Assembly (NCBI RefSeq): GCF_000375585.1
Contig: NZ_AQWP01000001.1
Coordinates: 372,001 to 436,000, forward strand
Origin: Sinorhizobium meliloti 4H41
Lineage (GTDB): Bacteria; Pseudomonadota; Alphaproteobacteria; Rhizobiales; Rhizobiaceae
Direction: 5' to 3'
DNA: 64,000 bases
The notes below the pieces were generated by a model. It was not told the DNA's origin. It saw only the letters and a program-made list of their open reading frames with translations, and did not search any database. The position numbers were made by a program, and so were the translations under genes. Of the stretch, positions 46,581 to 54,495 are shown piece by piece; the stretch's first letter is position 1; each line of letters starts with the position of its first letter.

Positions 46581-47765
46581 TCAGGCGTTTACGGCCTTCA
46601 GCGCCCGTGCGAAATCCTCGATGAGGTCTTCGCTGTCCTCGATCCCGGCCGAGAAGCGCACCGTTCCGGCGGAAATGCCGAGTTCGGCGCGGGCTTCGTC
46701 GGTGAGGTTTTTGTGGGTGGTCGTCGCCGGATGGGTGATCAGGCTCTTGGAATCGCCGAGATTGTTGGAGATCCGGATGATTTCAAGCGCGTTCTGCAGG
46801 GCGAAGGCTGCTTCCTTGCCACCCTTGAGCTCGAAGGCGACCAGCGTCGAGCCGCCGCTCATCTGCTTCGCAATGATGTCGGCCTGCGGGTGATCCTTGC
46901 GGCCCGGATAGATGACGCGGGCGACCTGCGGCTGCTCCGCGAGGAAATCGGCGATGCGGCGGGCGCTTTCGGTCTGCTGCTTGACGCGCAGCGGCAGGGT
47001 CTCGATCCCCTTCAACAGCGTCCAGGCGTTGAAGGGCGACATGGCCGGGCCGGTGTGACGGAAATAGTCGTGCAGGTTCTCGTCGATCCACTGCTTGTCG
47101 GAGAGCACCACGCCGCCGAGGCAGCGCCCCTGGCCGTCGATGTGTTTCGTCGCGGAATAGACGACGACATGGGCGCCAAGCTCCAGCGGTTTCTGGAACA
47201 GCGGCGTCGCGAAGACGTTGTCGACCACCACCTTGGCGCCGATCTGATCGGCGAGCTTGGCGACGCCGGCGATGTCGATCACTTCGAGCGTCGGGTTGGT
47301 CGGGCTTTCGAGAAAGAAGACCTTGGTGTTCGGACGCACCGCGTCTTCCCAGTTCTTGAGATCGCGACCGTCGACCAGGGTGCACTCGACGCCGTATTTC
47401 GGCGCCAGCGTTTCCACGACCCAGCGGCAGGAGCCGAAGAGCGCCCGGGCCGCGACGATGTGGTCGCCCGCCTTCACCTGGCACAGGATTGCCGCGGAAA
47501 CCGCCGCCATGCCGGAGGCGGTGGCGCGCGCGTCTTCCGCCCCTTCGAGCATGCACATGCGCTTCTCGAACATGTCGTTGGTCGGACTGCCGTAGCGCGC
47601 ATAGATGAAACCGTCGGTCTCGCCCTTGAACCGGGCCTCCGCCGCTTCGGAGCTGTCGTAGACGAAGCCTTGCGTCAGAAAGATCGCTTCGGAGGTCTCG
47701 CCGTACTGGGAGCGGAGCGTTCCGCCGTGGACGAGTTGGGTTGCCGGGCGCCAATTCTTGCTCAT
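46581..47765 (-). CDS. metZ: O-succinylhomoserine sulfhydrylase MetZ
   Basis: A 394-residue PLP enzyme of the Cys/Met metabolism family that makes homocysteine from O-succinylhomoserine and sulfide. The PLP lysine is in VVYSATKHIDGQGRCLGG; YARYGSPTNDMFEKRM and FFLESPTNPTLEVIDI are family signatures. The choice of MetZ over cystathionine gamma-synthase rests on overall resemblance to alphaproteobacterial MetZ and on its riboswitch. Transcription should be controlled by the SAM-II aptamer at 47824-47880 and a terminator just before the gene. Confidence 0.93.
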   Translation of the reverse strand: MSKNWRPATQLVHGGTLRSQYGETSEAIFLTQGFVYDSSEAAEARFKGETDGFIYARYGSPTNDMFEKRMCMLEGAEDARATASGMAAVSAAILCQVKAGDHIVAARALFGSCRWVVETLAPKYGVECTLVDGRDLKNWEDAVRPNTKVFFLESPTNPTLEVIDIAGVAKLADQIGAKVVVDNVFATPLFQKPLELGAHVVVYSATKHIDGQGRCLGGVVLSDKQWIDENLHDYFRHTGPAMSPFNAWTLLKGIETLPLRVKQQTESARRIADFLAEQPQVARVIYPGRKDHPQADIIAKQMSGGSTLVAFELKGGKEAAFALQNALEIIRISNNLGDSKSLITHPATTTHKNLTDEARAELGISAGTVRFSAGIEDSEDLIEDFARALKAVNA

Positions 47766-47780
47766 GAGAACGTCACTTTC

Positions 47781-47815
47781 AAAAACAAAAAAACCGGCCG
47801 CGAAACGACCGGTTT
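47781..47815 (-). terminator. Intrinsic terminator in the metZ leader
   Basis: On the metZ strand AAACCGGTCG, TTTCG and CGGCCGGTTT form a strong stem-loop, followed by a run of seven T and then GTTTTTG. It lies between the SAM-II aptamer and the metZ start, so SAM binding probably controls termination here. Confidence 0.87.
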
Positions 47816-47823
47816 GACACCCG

Positions 47824-47880
47824 GCCTTTTTAGCTACTTGTTTAACGTGGCTGCAAGCCGACCGGCCAAATCACCACGGG
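47824..47880 (-). ncRNA. SAM-II riboswitch upstream of metZ
   Basis: Read leftward, the conserved SAM-II core is present: a CGTGG stem strand, GTGATTT, a loop region, GCTTGCAGCCACG closing the stem, a TTAAACAA linker and the terminal GTAGCTAAAAAGG that forms the pseudoknot. This is the alphaproteobacterial metA/metZ-type aptamer binding S-adenosylmethionine. It is followed by a terminator, so high SAM should reduce metZ expression. Confidence 0.92.
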
Positions 47881-47962
47881 ATAAAGCTCCAATACTGCGT
47901 GGCCGCGCTTGCGTCAATTCCCGGAGTTTGGTTTTGTCTGGCAACTGTAAATGAGGATCGGA

Positions 47963-49060
47963 ATGGGGCGCGACACAGGGATTTTGGCCGACCGCGCAAT
48001 TGCTGCGCTGTATGCCTCGGGACGACTGAAGAGCGAGAAGGCGCTGGATGATGACCAGATCCAGCCGGCCAGCCTCGATCTTCGCCTTGGATCCAAGGCG
48101 TTCCGCGTCCGGGCGAGCTTCATGCCCGGCCCTTCTCATCTGGTCGCCGACAAGCTCGACCGGCTCAAGCTGCATGTCGTCGATCTGAGCGAAGGCGCCG
48201 TGCTCGAGACCGGCTGCGTCTACATCGTGCCGCTGATGGAAAGCCTGTCGCTGCCGGCAGACATGTCGGCCTCCGCCAATCCGAAGAGCTCGACCGGCCG
48301 CCTGGATATCTTCACACGCGTGATTACCGACAGGGCGCAGGAGTTCGACAAGATCCCGGCGGGCTACAGCGGACCGCTCTATCTCGAAATCAGCCCGCGA
48401 ACCTTTCCGATTGTCGTCAGGCGCGGTTCGCGGCTTTCGCAGATACGCTTCCGCATAGGCCACTCGGTTCTTTCCGAGCAGGAGCTGCTGGCCCTGCACG
48501 AAAGCGACGTGCTCGTCGCCAGTGACCGGCCGAACGTTTCCGGCGGCGGCATTGCCCTTTCCATCGATCTCAAGGGCACCGGACCGGACGGCCTGATCGG
48601 CTACCGCGGCAAGCATCACACATCGGTGGTCGATGTCGACAAGAAAGCCCAGCATGCCGTTTTCGACTTCTGGGAGCCGCTCTACAGCCGCGGCCGCGAC
48701 GATCTCGTGCTCGACCCGGACGAGTTCTACATCCTCGTGTCCCGCGAAGCCGTCCATGTGCCGCCGCGCTATGCCGCCGAAATGACACCCTTCGACCCGC
48801 TCGTGGGCGAGTTCCGCGTCCATTATGCCGGCTTTTTCGATCCCGGATTCGGCCATGCGTCGGCCGGCGGCAGCGGCAGCCGGGCGGTGCTCGAGGTCCG
48901 CAGCCATGAGGTACCGTTCATTCTGGAGCACGGGCAGATCGTCGGCCGTCTCGTCTACGAGCACATGCTGGAACGTCCGGAGGGACTTTACGGCCTCGAT
49001 CTCGGCTCCAATTATCAGGCGCAGGGCCTCAAGCTCTCCAAGCATTTTCGCGCCGAGTGA
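47963..49060 (+). CDS. 2'-deoxycytidine 5'-triphosphate deaminase (long form)
   Basis: A 365-residue protein of the long dCTP deaminase family. QIQPASLDLRLGSKAF near residue 31 matches the Dcd/dUTPase core motif, and a second half (about 190-365) repeats the beta-rich fold, so it is a tandem fusion roughly twice the size of enteric Dcd (193 residues). It likely converts dCTP to dUTP and ammonia. The ATG at 47963 follows GAGG at a spacing of six; the ATG at 47951 is an alternative. It diverges from metZ. Confidence 0.88.
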   Translation: MGRDTGILADRAIAALYASGRLKSEKALDDDQIQPASLDLRLGSKAFRVRASFMPGPSHLVADKLDRLKLHVVDLSEGAVLETGCVYIVPLMESLSLPADMSASANPKSSTGRLDIFTRVITDRAQEFDKIPAGYSGPLYLEISPRTFPIVVRRGSRLSQIRFRIGHSVLSEQELLALHESDVLVASDRPNVSGGGIALSIDLKGTGPDGLIGYRGKHHTSVVDVDKKAQHAVFDFWEPLYSRGRDDLVLDPDEFYILVSREAVHVPPRYAAEMTPFDPLVGEFRVHYAGFFDPGFGHASAGGSGSRAVLEVRSHEVPFILEHGQIVGRLVYEHMLERPEGLYGLDLGSNYQAQGLKLSKHFRAE

Positions 49061-49109
49061 GCATTGTGCTTGACAGATCGCGGCTGTTGAGGAAATTTCC
49101 GGTTCTGTC

Positions 49110-49184
49110 GCGGGTGTAGTTCAGTGGTAGAACGCCAGCTTCCCAAGCTTGATGTCGTCGGTTCGATCCCGATCACCCGCTCCA
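49110..49184 (+). tRNA. tRNA-Gly (anticodon CCC)
   Basis: Acceptor arms GCGGGTG and CACCCGC, D arm TAGTTCAGTGGTAGAAC, anticodon loop TTCCCAA, T arm with GGTTCGATCCC, and an encoded CCA end. Anticodon CCC reads the GGG glycine codon. Confidence 0.95.
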
Positions 49185-49213
49185 ATTCCTCCATTCATAG
49201 AGGCGCCATAGCG

Positions 49214-50047
49214 CTGCGGATTCTCTGGATATTGGTACTGTCGGCCGTTCTCGCCCGGGGTTTGGCCTTGGCACAGCCGAAGGAACTGCCCCGGCTGTTC
49301 GATGCCCGCGAACGGATTGCGAAGCCGGACCTCAGCGGCCTTGCCAGGCTCCGTTTCCTGACCACCGTCGACTTCCCGCCCTTCAACTTCATCGACCAGT
49401 CGGGCAAGCTGTCGGGCTTCCATGTCGACCTCGCCCGCGAGATATGCCGTGAGCTGGAGATCGAAGCCAAGTGCCAGATCCAGGCAGTGACCTATCCGGA
49501 GCTCATGCCGGCCCTCGAACAGGGGCAAGGGGAAGCGATTGCCGCCGGCATTGCCGTGACTTCGGAGCTGAGGCAGAGTTTCGCCTTTTCCCGCGCCTTC
49601 ATGCAACTTCCCGCCCGCTTCGTCGTCAACACCAAGGCCGCCGGCGCAATCACCGGTCCTGGCGATCTCGCCGGAAAGCCCGTCGGCGTCGTCTCCGACA
49701 CCACGCATGAGGCAATGCTGAAGGCGTTTTTCCCGAAACTCGAAGCCAAGGGCTTTCCGGACCGGGACGCACTGCTCTCCGCGCTTCGCGGGGGCACCGT
49801 CGCGGCCGCGTTCTCCGACGGCATGCAATTGTCCTTCTGGGTCTCCGGCAACCTCGCCGGGGGATGCTGCGCCATGCTGGAGGGCTCCTATTTTTCCCAA
49901 CGCTTCCTGGGCGAGGGACTGACGATCATGAACCGCAAGGCCGAGCCGGCTCTGACCCAGGCGATCGACCACGCCTTGCTGGCACTCTCACGCAGCGGCA
50001 GGCTTGAAGAGATCTATCTTCGCTATTTCCCGAACGGGATTTATTGA
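49214..50047 (+). CDS. Periplasmic amino-acid-type binding protein (SBP_bac_3)
   Basis: A protein of about 277 residues of the polar amino acid-binding family. The signal peptide LRILWILVLSAVLARGLALA is followed by FLTTVDFPPFNFIDQSGKLS and GFHVDLAREICRELE, the family signature. The frame is open from within tRNA-Gly, but no ATG or GTG lies between the tRNA and the signal peptide. A CTG at 49214 (AGAGG ten bases upstream) fits the signal peptide best; a TTG at 49232 and an ATA at 49208 are alternatives. No transporter genes are adjacent, so it may be an orphan or feed a sensor. Confidence 0.78.
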   Translation: MRILWILVLSAVLARGLALAQPKELPRLFDARERIAKPDLSGLARLRFLTTVDFPPFNFIDQSGKLSGFHVDLAREICRELEIEAKCQIQAVTYPELMPALEQGQGEAIAAGIAVTSELRQSFAFSRAFMQLPARFVVNTKAAGAITGPGDLAGKPVGVVSDTTHEAMLKAFFPKLEAKGFPDRDALLSALRGGTVAAAFSDGMQLSFWVSGNLAGGCCAMLEGSYFSQRFLGEGLTIMNRKAEPALTQAIDHALLALSRSGRLEEIYLRYFPNGIY

Positions 50048-50071
50048 GGCGGCTCCACTTGCGGCTATGCC

Positions 50072-50884
50072 CTAGCGACGCCGGAACGGGAGTATCAGCG
50101 ACCACAGGAGCTTCACGGGTGCAACGCGCCCGTAGGCCTTCAGCCCGGTCTCGATCGCATCGTCGCCGCGCGATGGATGGGCGACGTAGGTCGAGAACAA
50201 CCGATCCCAGACCGAAAGATTAAAGCCGTAGTTTGAATCGGTCTCCCGCTTTTCCACGGAATGGTGGATGCGGTGCATGTCGGGCGTGACGATGACCTGG
50301 CGCAACAGCCTGTCGGCGCCTTTCGGGAGCCGCAAATTGGCGTGGTTGAACATCGCCCCGGCATTGAGCACGATTTCGAACAGGAGAACGGCGAGTGCGG
50401 GCGCGCCGAGCAGGATGATAACCGCGCTCTTCCAGATCATCGACAGCAGAATTTCGAGGGGATGAAAGCGAAGGGCCGTGGTGACGTCGACACCGGGATC
50501 GGCATGGTGGACGCGGTGGATGCGCCACAGGACAGGTATCTTGTGAAACACGACGTGTTCAAACCAGATGGCGAAGTCCAGCGCGATGAAGGCGATCAGG
50601 CCGGCAAGCGGCGGGGTCACGCCAAGAGCCGGGAGCACGCCGTAGCCGCGCCCCTGAGCCCAGATGGCAATGCCGGTCGCGGCAGCGGGAAAGGCGACGC
50701 GAAGCAGGAGGGAGGATAGGACGAGAATAGACAGGTTGGTGATCCAGCGGCGTGCCTTCAGTGCCCGCATCAGCTCCGGCCTCTCCAGCCGCGGATGAAG
50801 AAGCTCGAGCACGGCCAGCGCGGCGAAGGCGGCGGCAAAGGCCGCGAGCCGCCAGACCGGTTCGGAGAGACCGAAATAGAGCAT
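50072..50884 (-). CDS. Sterol desaturase / fatty acid hydroxylase family protein
   Basis: A 270-residue membrane protein with four to five helices and the di-iron histidine boxes of the family: HVVFH, HRVHHAD, HANLRLP and HRIHHS. These enzymes use oxygen to hydroxylate or desaturate lipid substrates (fatty acids, carotenoids, sterol-like compounds). The substrate here is unknown. The ATG at 50884 begins the protein MLYFGLSEP. It is convergent with the binding-protein gene at 49214 and on the same strand as the TerB gene. Confidence 0.88.
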   Translation of the reverse strand: MLYFGLSEPVWRLAAFAAAFAALAVLELLHPRLERPELMRALKARRWITNLSILVLSSLLLRVAFPAAATGIAIWAQGRGYGVLPALGVTPPLAGLIAFIALDFAIWFEHVVFHKIPVLWRIHRVHHADPGVDVTTALRFHPLEILLSMIWKSAVIILLGAPALAVLLFEIVLNAGAMFNHANLRLPKGADRLLRQVIVTPDMHRIHHSVEKRETDSNYGFNLSVWDRLFSTYVAHPSRGDDAIETGLKAYGRVAPVKLLWSLILPFRRR

Positions 50885-50953
50885 GCATCGATCCCCGTTG
50901 CATCGAACCCGGCCCGTTCCGTGCCGGAAACGGGCAAGGACCTTTTCCGAAGC

Positions 50954-51364
50954 CTACTTGCGGAAGCGCGCGATGGCTCCGCGCTCGATTGCTGCGCAGG
51001 CGAGCTTGTCGAGGCCCAAACGGTCCCGCAGCAGCTGCAACAACCGGATTTCCTCGTTGCGGATACGCTGATCGGCGGCAGCGATCTCGACCGCAAGGGC
51101 ATAGGCCGTCTCATAGAGCCGCTGCGGCAACGCCTCGCGAACCATTTCGAGCGCCACGTCGAGGCCCTCCGGGGCCGCAAGCTGGGCGGCGCATTCGCGG
51201 CTGATGTGGATCAGATGATCTTCGTCGAAACCGTCGAAGGCCGGGAGGAACCGCACGAGCACGCCGATGCGTGCAATCTCGTCGTCGGTCATGTTCCGGT
51301 CGACGGCGGACATCATGACCATGACGTGAACAAGGGCTTCGTGCTGGCTGAGACTTGCGGACAT
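50954..51364 (-). CDS. TerB family protein
   Basis: A 136-residue helical protein of the TerB (tellurite resistance) fold. It contains HEALVHVMVMMSAVDRNMTD near the N-terminus and a second helical repeat VEIAAADQRIRNEEIRLLQL, both with acidic residues in the place where TerB binds metal. Isolated TerB proteins are common in alphaproteobacteria and do not by themselves mean tellurite resistance. The ATG at 51364 has GAGAGG four bases upstream. It lies 69 bases upstream of the hydroxylase gene on the same strand. Confidence 0.82.
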   Translation of the reverse strand: MSASLSQHEALVHVMVMMSAVDRNMTDDEIARIGVLVRFLPAFDGFDEDHLIHISRECAAQLAAPEGLDVALEMVREALPQRLYETAYALAVEIAAADQRIRNEEIRLLQLLRDRLGLDKLACAAIERGAIARFRK

Positions 51365-51476
51365 CCTGCCTCTCGATCCTTTCATCGTTCTCATTGGGGC
51401 CGCGATACACGACGGGTGCATAGCGGGTTGGGCGGACCTGCAGTGGTAGGTGACAGTTAAAGACTTGCTCCAAGCC

Positions 51477-52283
51477 TTACAAGTCCGGCGCGGCGTCTTC
51501 CGGGGCGATGCTCGCAGCCGGATCGTCGAGCGCGAGAGGCGCTCGGGCAAGACCGCGCGGGTCGTCCCCGAAGAAACCGAGCCTGGCGCCCCGGGCTGCC
51601 TCGGCCTTCGCCTCGAGCGCCGTGCCCGGCAGCGGCGTCGCCCAGCCGTTGCCGACGAGCCATTCGGCCACGTCCTGTCCGCCGACGCTGCACCGCGCGT
51701 TCAAGGTCTCCGAGGAGCCCTCCGCCGCTTCGCAGACGAGTGCGCGGCCCCGCAAAAAATTGCGGAACGCCGTACGCGCGACCATGCCGCAAGGCCAGCT
51801 CCTGCCATCCGCTTCGCAGACCTTCTCGGGCGTTTCGGGTTCGATATCCTTGAGCTGCAGAGTCGTCTCGCCGGACCGGACAAGCCCGGCGGCAAGCGCA
51901 ACCGGGCGCGGGAAGACGGCGGAAGCGGGCTTTTCCTTTTCCTCAGGCTTTGAAAGCGGCGGTCTCGGTGCGATCCGTTCCAGCGGTTTGGCAATGCCGT
52001 CTTCCGGCTGGGCGAAGAGACCCGGCTCGACCGGCCTGGCCGCCACGCGCGAGCCTTTGCCACGGGCGGTATCCGGTTCGGGGGGAGGGGGAGCTGCTTC
52101 GGTCTCGGCGGGAGGCTCCACCGAAACCGGCTCGTCGACCGCTGCTTCCGGCGTTTCGAGCACGAACTCAGGCGTTGCGACGCTGTCGCGGTTGCGGATG
52201 ATCGCGGCCCCGGCCATCAGAATGCCGGCATAAAGGGCGAGGGCGGCAAGCCCGCCGGCGATGGTGAAGAGCCTCGGCGGCAT
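51477..52283 (-). CDS. Membrane-anchored thermonuclease-like protein
   Basis: A 268-residue protein: one N-terminal membrane helix (TIAGGLAALALYAGILMAGA), a proline- and glutamate-rich linker (residues about 40-125), and a C-terminal domain resembling the staphylococcal nuclease fold (LQLKDIEPETPE, SWPCGMVARTAFRNFLRGRA, ARCSVGGQDVAEWLVGNGWA). The arginine expected just before the IxxPE segment is not visible, so nuclease activity is uncertain; four cysteines suggest disulfides in the periplasm. It starts eight bases after the S24 regulator gene and is probably co-transcribed with it. Confidence 0.75.
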   Translation of the reverse strand: MPPRLFTIAGGLAALALYAGILMAGAAIIRNRDSVATPEFVLETPEAAVDEPVSVEPPAETEAAPPPPEPDTARGKGSRVAARPVEPGLFAQPEDGIAKPLERIAPRPPLSKPEEKEKPASAVFPRPVALAAGLVRSGETTLQLKDIEPETPEKVCEADGRSWPCGMVARTAFRNFLRGRALVCEAAEGSSETLNARCSVGGQDVAEWLVGNGWATPLPGTALEAKAEAARGARLGFFGDDPRGLARAPLALDDPAASIAPEDAAPDL

Positions 52284-52291
52284 CAAGGATC

Positions 52292-52948
52292 CTATTGGCT
52301 GGCCCAGATGATCCGGGCAATCCATTCTACGTCGTTCATCTCGAAATTGCGGTTGGGATGGTCGGGGTTGAGCGAGACGAGTTCGATGCCGCGGGGCGTC
52401 TGCCGGGCCAGCACCTTCGCCATCACCTCGCCCCCGCGCGTCTTGACCACGACGCGGTCGTTGCGGCGCACCTGCGCGCTCGGGTCGACGATCAGGACAT
52501 CGCCGTCGCGATAAAGCGGCAGCATGCTGTCGCCCTGAACCTCCAGAGCGTAGGCACCGCCCTGCCGCCGCTCGGGCGTGGGGAATTCGATCGTGTCCCA
52601 GCCCTGGCCGACCGGAAAGCCGCCGTCGTCGAAAAAACCACCGGCGCCGGCCTGCGCGAAACCGATCAGCGGAATGCCCGGCGCTGCCGATGCTTCTTCC
52701 CTTTCGCGGCCGGCGGCATTGGGCTCCATCAGCGCCAGGAACTGATCGACGCTCGCTCCCGTGGCATGCAAGATCTTCGCGATCGACTCGGTGGAGGGCC
52801 ATCGGTCGCGCCCGTCGGTGGACTGGCGCTTCGACTTGTTGAAGGAGGTGGGGTCCAGGCCGGCCCGCCGTGCAAGGCCCGACGGCGAAAGCCGGTGGCG
52901 CTCTGCCAAGGCGTCGATCGCGCGCCAGATGCTGTCATGTGAGAGCAT
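52292..52948 (-). CDS. Helix-turn-helix regulator with S24 peptidase domain
   Basis: A 218-residue regulator of the LexA/CI type. The N-terminal helix-turn-helix (SPSGLARRAGLDPTSFNKSK) is followed by an S24 peptidase-like domain with the catalytic Ser in VQGDSMLPLY and the Lys in VVVKTRGGEV. An AlaGly pair in GFAQAGAGGF marks a possible self-cleavage site. Such proteins are often phage-derived repressors tamed for host use; no other phage genes are nearby. The ATG at 52948 gives MLSHDSIW; its ribosome-binding site is weak. It is followed at eight bases by the nuclease-like gene. Confidence 0.85.
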   Translation of the reverse strand: MLSHDSIWRAIDALAERHRLSPSGLARRAGLDPTSFNKSKRQSTDGRDRWPSTESIAKILHATGASVDQFLALMEPNAAGREREEASAAPGIPLIGFAQAGAGGFFDDGGFPVGQGWDTIEFPTPERRQGGAYALEVQGDSMLPLYRDGDVLIVDPSAQVRRNDRVVVKTRGGEVMAKVLARQTPRGIELVSLNPDHPNRNFEMNDVEWIARIIWASQ

Positions 52949-53173
52949 ATCGACCCATCTTCGGAAGGAGAGACGATGCGGGCGGCACAGCAAGCCGTTC
53001 CGCGGTCTGCGAATACATTAGCCAAGCGCCTTACGACCGTAAAGCACAGCGAGGAAAATAGTCCTTCCTATCCGATCAAAGGACGGTATACAGCAGATGC
53101 AGCGGTCTTCAGGGGTGAACTCTTCAGCAGCTGTGCTAAATAAAACAGCTTCACCCCGGGCCAAGAGGCGTGC

Positions 53174-54259
53174 TTGCTTGCAAACCTGAGATCGGAACGG
53201 CATCTCGTCGCCGCTTTTCTCGCTGCTCTTGCCGGCGTCGCGGTCGAGCATCATCTGCTCGAGGCCGGTCGCGCCGCATCGCTCATCGGTGCGGCCCTGA
53301 TGGTGGCGGCGATCGTGCTTGCTTCCATGCGGGTCGCCCATCATGCCGAGGTGCTTGCCGCCAAAGTGGGTGATCCCTACGGCACGATGATCCTGACGCT
53401 TTCGGCGGTGCTGGTCGAGGTCGTCATCCTCGCCATCATGATGACCGGCGAGACCTCGCCGACGCTGGTGCGCGATACGATCTATTCGGCAGTAATGCTC
53501 GATATCAACGGGATCCTGGGACTTGCGGCGCTGCTCGGCGGCCTCAAACATGGCGAGCAGCCCTATAACGACGATTCCGCGCGCACTTACAGCGTCATGA
53601 TTCTCACGGCCATGGGCATTTCCATGCTCGTCCCCGAATTCGTGCCGCAGTCGAAATGGCATTACTATTCCGCCTTCACCATCGGCGCGATGATCGTGCT
53701 CTATACGTTGTTCCTGCGCATGCAGGTTGGCGTCCACAGCTACTTCTTCAGTTACAGCTATCCGCGCGCCAAAGCGGGAACCGCGGCAAGCCGGCTCGAG
53801 GACGAGCCGGTGCTTCCTTCCGTCGTCGTGCTCATCCTGGGCGTGGTGGTGATCGGCTTTCTCGCCGAAATCATGTCCGGGCTGCTGTCGGCCGGGATCA
53901 AGGGCACGGCGGCGCCGCCGGCCCTGGCCGCGATCGTCGTCGCGGCGATCTCCGCTTCGCCCGAGGTCATGACGGCAATGCGCGCCGCGCTCGCCAACCG
54001 CATGCAGGCAGTGGTGAACATCGCGCTCGGCGCTTCGCTTTCGACCGTGATCCTGACCGTACCCGTCATGGAGGCGATTGCCCTTTATACGGGCCAACCC
54101 TTCATCATGGCCATGTCGCCGGTGCAGACGGTAATGGTTGCGGTAACCCTCATCGCCGCCGCTATCAATCTCAATGACGGTCAGACCAATGCCATCGAAG
54201 GCATGACGCATTTCGTGCTGTTCGCCACCTTCATCATGCTGTCCGCCCTCGGGCTTTAG
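53174..54259 (+). CDS. chaA: Calcium/proton (or sodium/proton) antiporter ChaA
   Basis: A 361-residue cation/H+ antiporter of the CaCA family with about eleven helices. The two acidic family motifs are visible: GDPYGTMILTLSAVLVEVVI and, after an inverted second half, AIVVAAISASPEVMTAMRAA. It exports Ca2+ or Na+ in exchange for protons across the inner membrane. No ATG is available at the N-terminus; the TTG at 53174, with AGAGG about five bases upstream, is the likely start. Its stop codon TAG overlaps the first of four tandem repeat units. Confidence 0.9.
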   Translation: MLANLRSERHLVAAFLAALAGVAVEHHLLEAGRAASLIGAALMVAAIVLASMRVAHHAEVLAAKVGDPYGTMILTLSAVLVEVVILAIMMTGETSPTLVRDTIYSAVMLDINGILGLAALLGGLKHGEQPYNDDSARTYSVMILTAMGISMLVPEFVPQSKWHYYSAFTIGAMIVLYTLFLRMQVGVHSYFFSYSYPRAKAGTAASRLEDEPVLPSVVVLILGVVVIGFLAEIMSGLLSAGIKGTAAPPALAAIVVAAISASPEVMTAMRAALANRMQAVVNIALGASLSTVILTVPVMEAIALYTGQPFIMAMSPVQTVMVAVTLIAAAINLNDGQTNAIEGMTHFVLFATFIMLSALGL

Positions 54260-54484
54260 AGCACTTCCAGGAAAAGTGTGTAACGGTTTTCCGTCCGGAA
54301 GTGCGTTGGACCGAAGAGCACTTCCAGGAAAAGTGTGTAACGGTTTTCCGTCCGGAAGTGCGTTGGACCGAAGAGCACTTCCAGGAAAAGTGTGTAGCGG
54401 TTTTCCGTCCGGAAGTGCGTTGGATCAAGAGCACTTCCAGGAAAAGTGTGTAGCGGTTTTCCGTCCGGAAGTGCGTTGGACCAA
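54258..54484. repeat. Four tandem copies of a 57-bp palindromic repeat
   Basis: Units start at 54258, 54315, 54372 and 54428, each beginning AGAGCACTTCCAGGAAAAGT. Within each, GCACTTCC and GGAAGTGC form outer arms, and GGAAAA / TTTTCC form inner arms around GTGTGTA(A/G)CGG. Units are nearly identical, differing at a few bases (such as GTAACGG in the first two, GTAGCGG in the last two). The same motif is a frequent solitary element in rhizobial genomes as I recall. The first unit overlaps the chaA stop. Confidence 0.92.
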
Positions 54485-54495
54485 AGGATTAGTGC

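Noticed and set aside
49124-49213. N-terminal extension of the binding protein into tRNA-Gly
   Set aside because: The ATG at 49124 lies within the tRNA gene; coding there would be incompatible with the mature tRNA and has no ribosome-binding site.
51477-52948. Prophage remnant marked by the S24 repressor
   Set aside because: No integrase, structural or lysis genes, and base composition is like the neighbours.
54234-54434. Small protein with repeated QRTSGRKTVTHFSWKCS units
   Set aside because: It is a translation of the tandem DNA repeat and has no ribosome-binding site; the repeat period of 57 bp only happens to be divisible by three.
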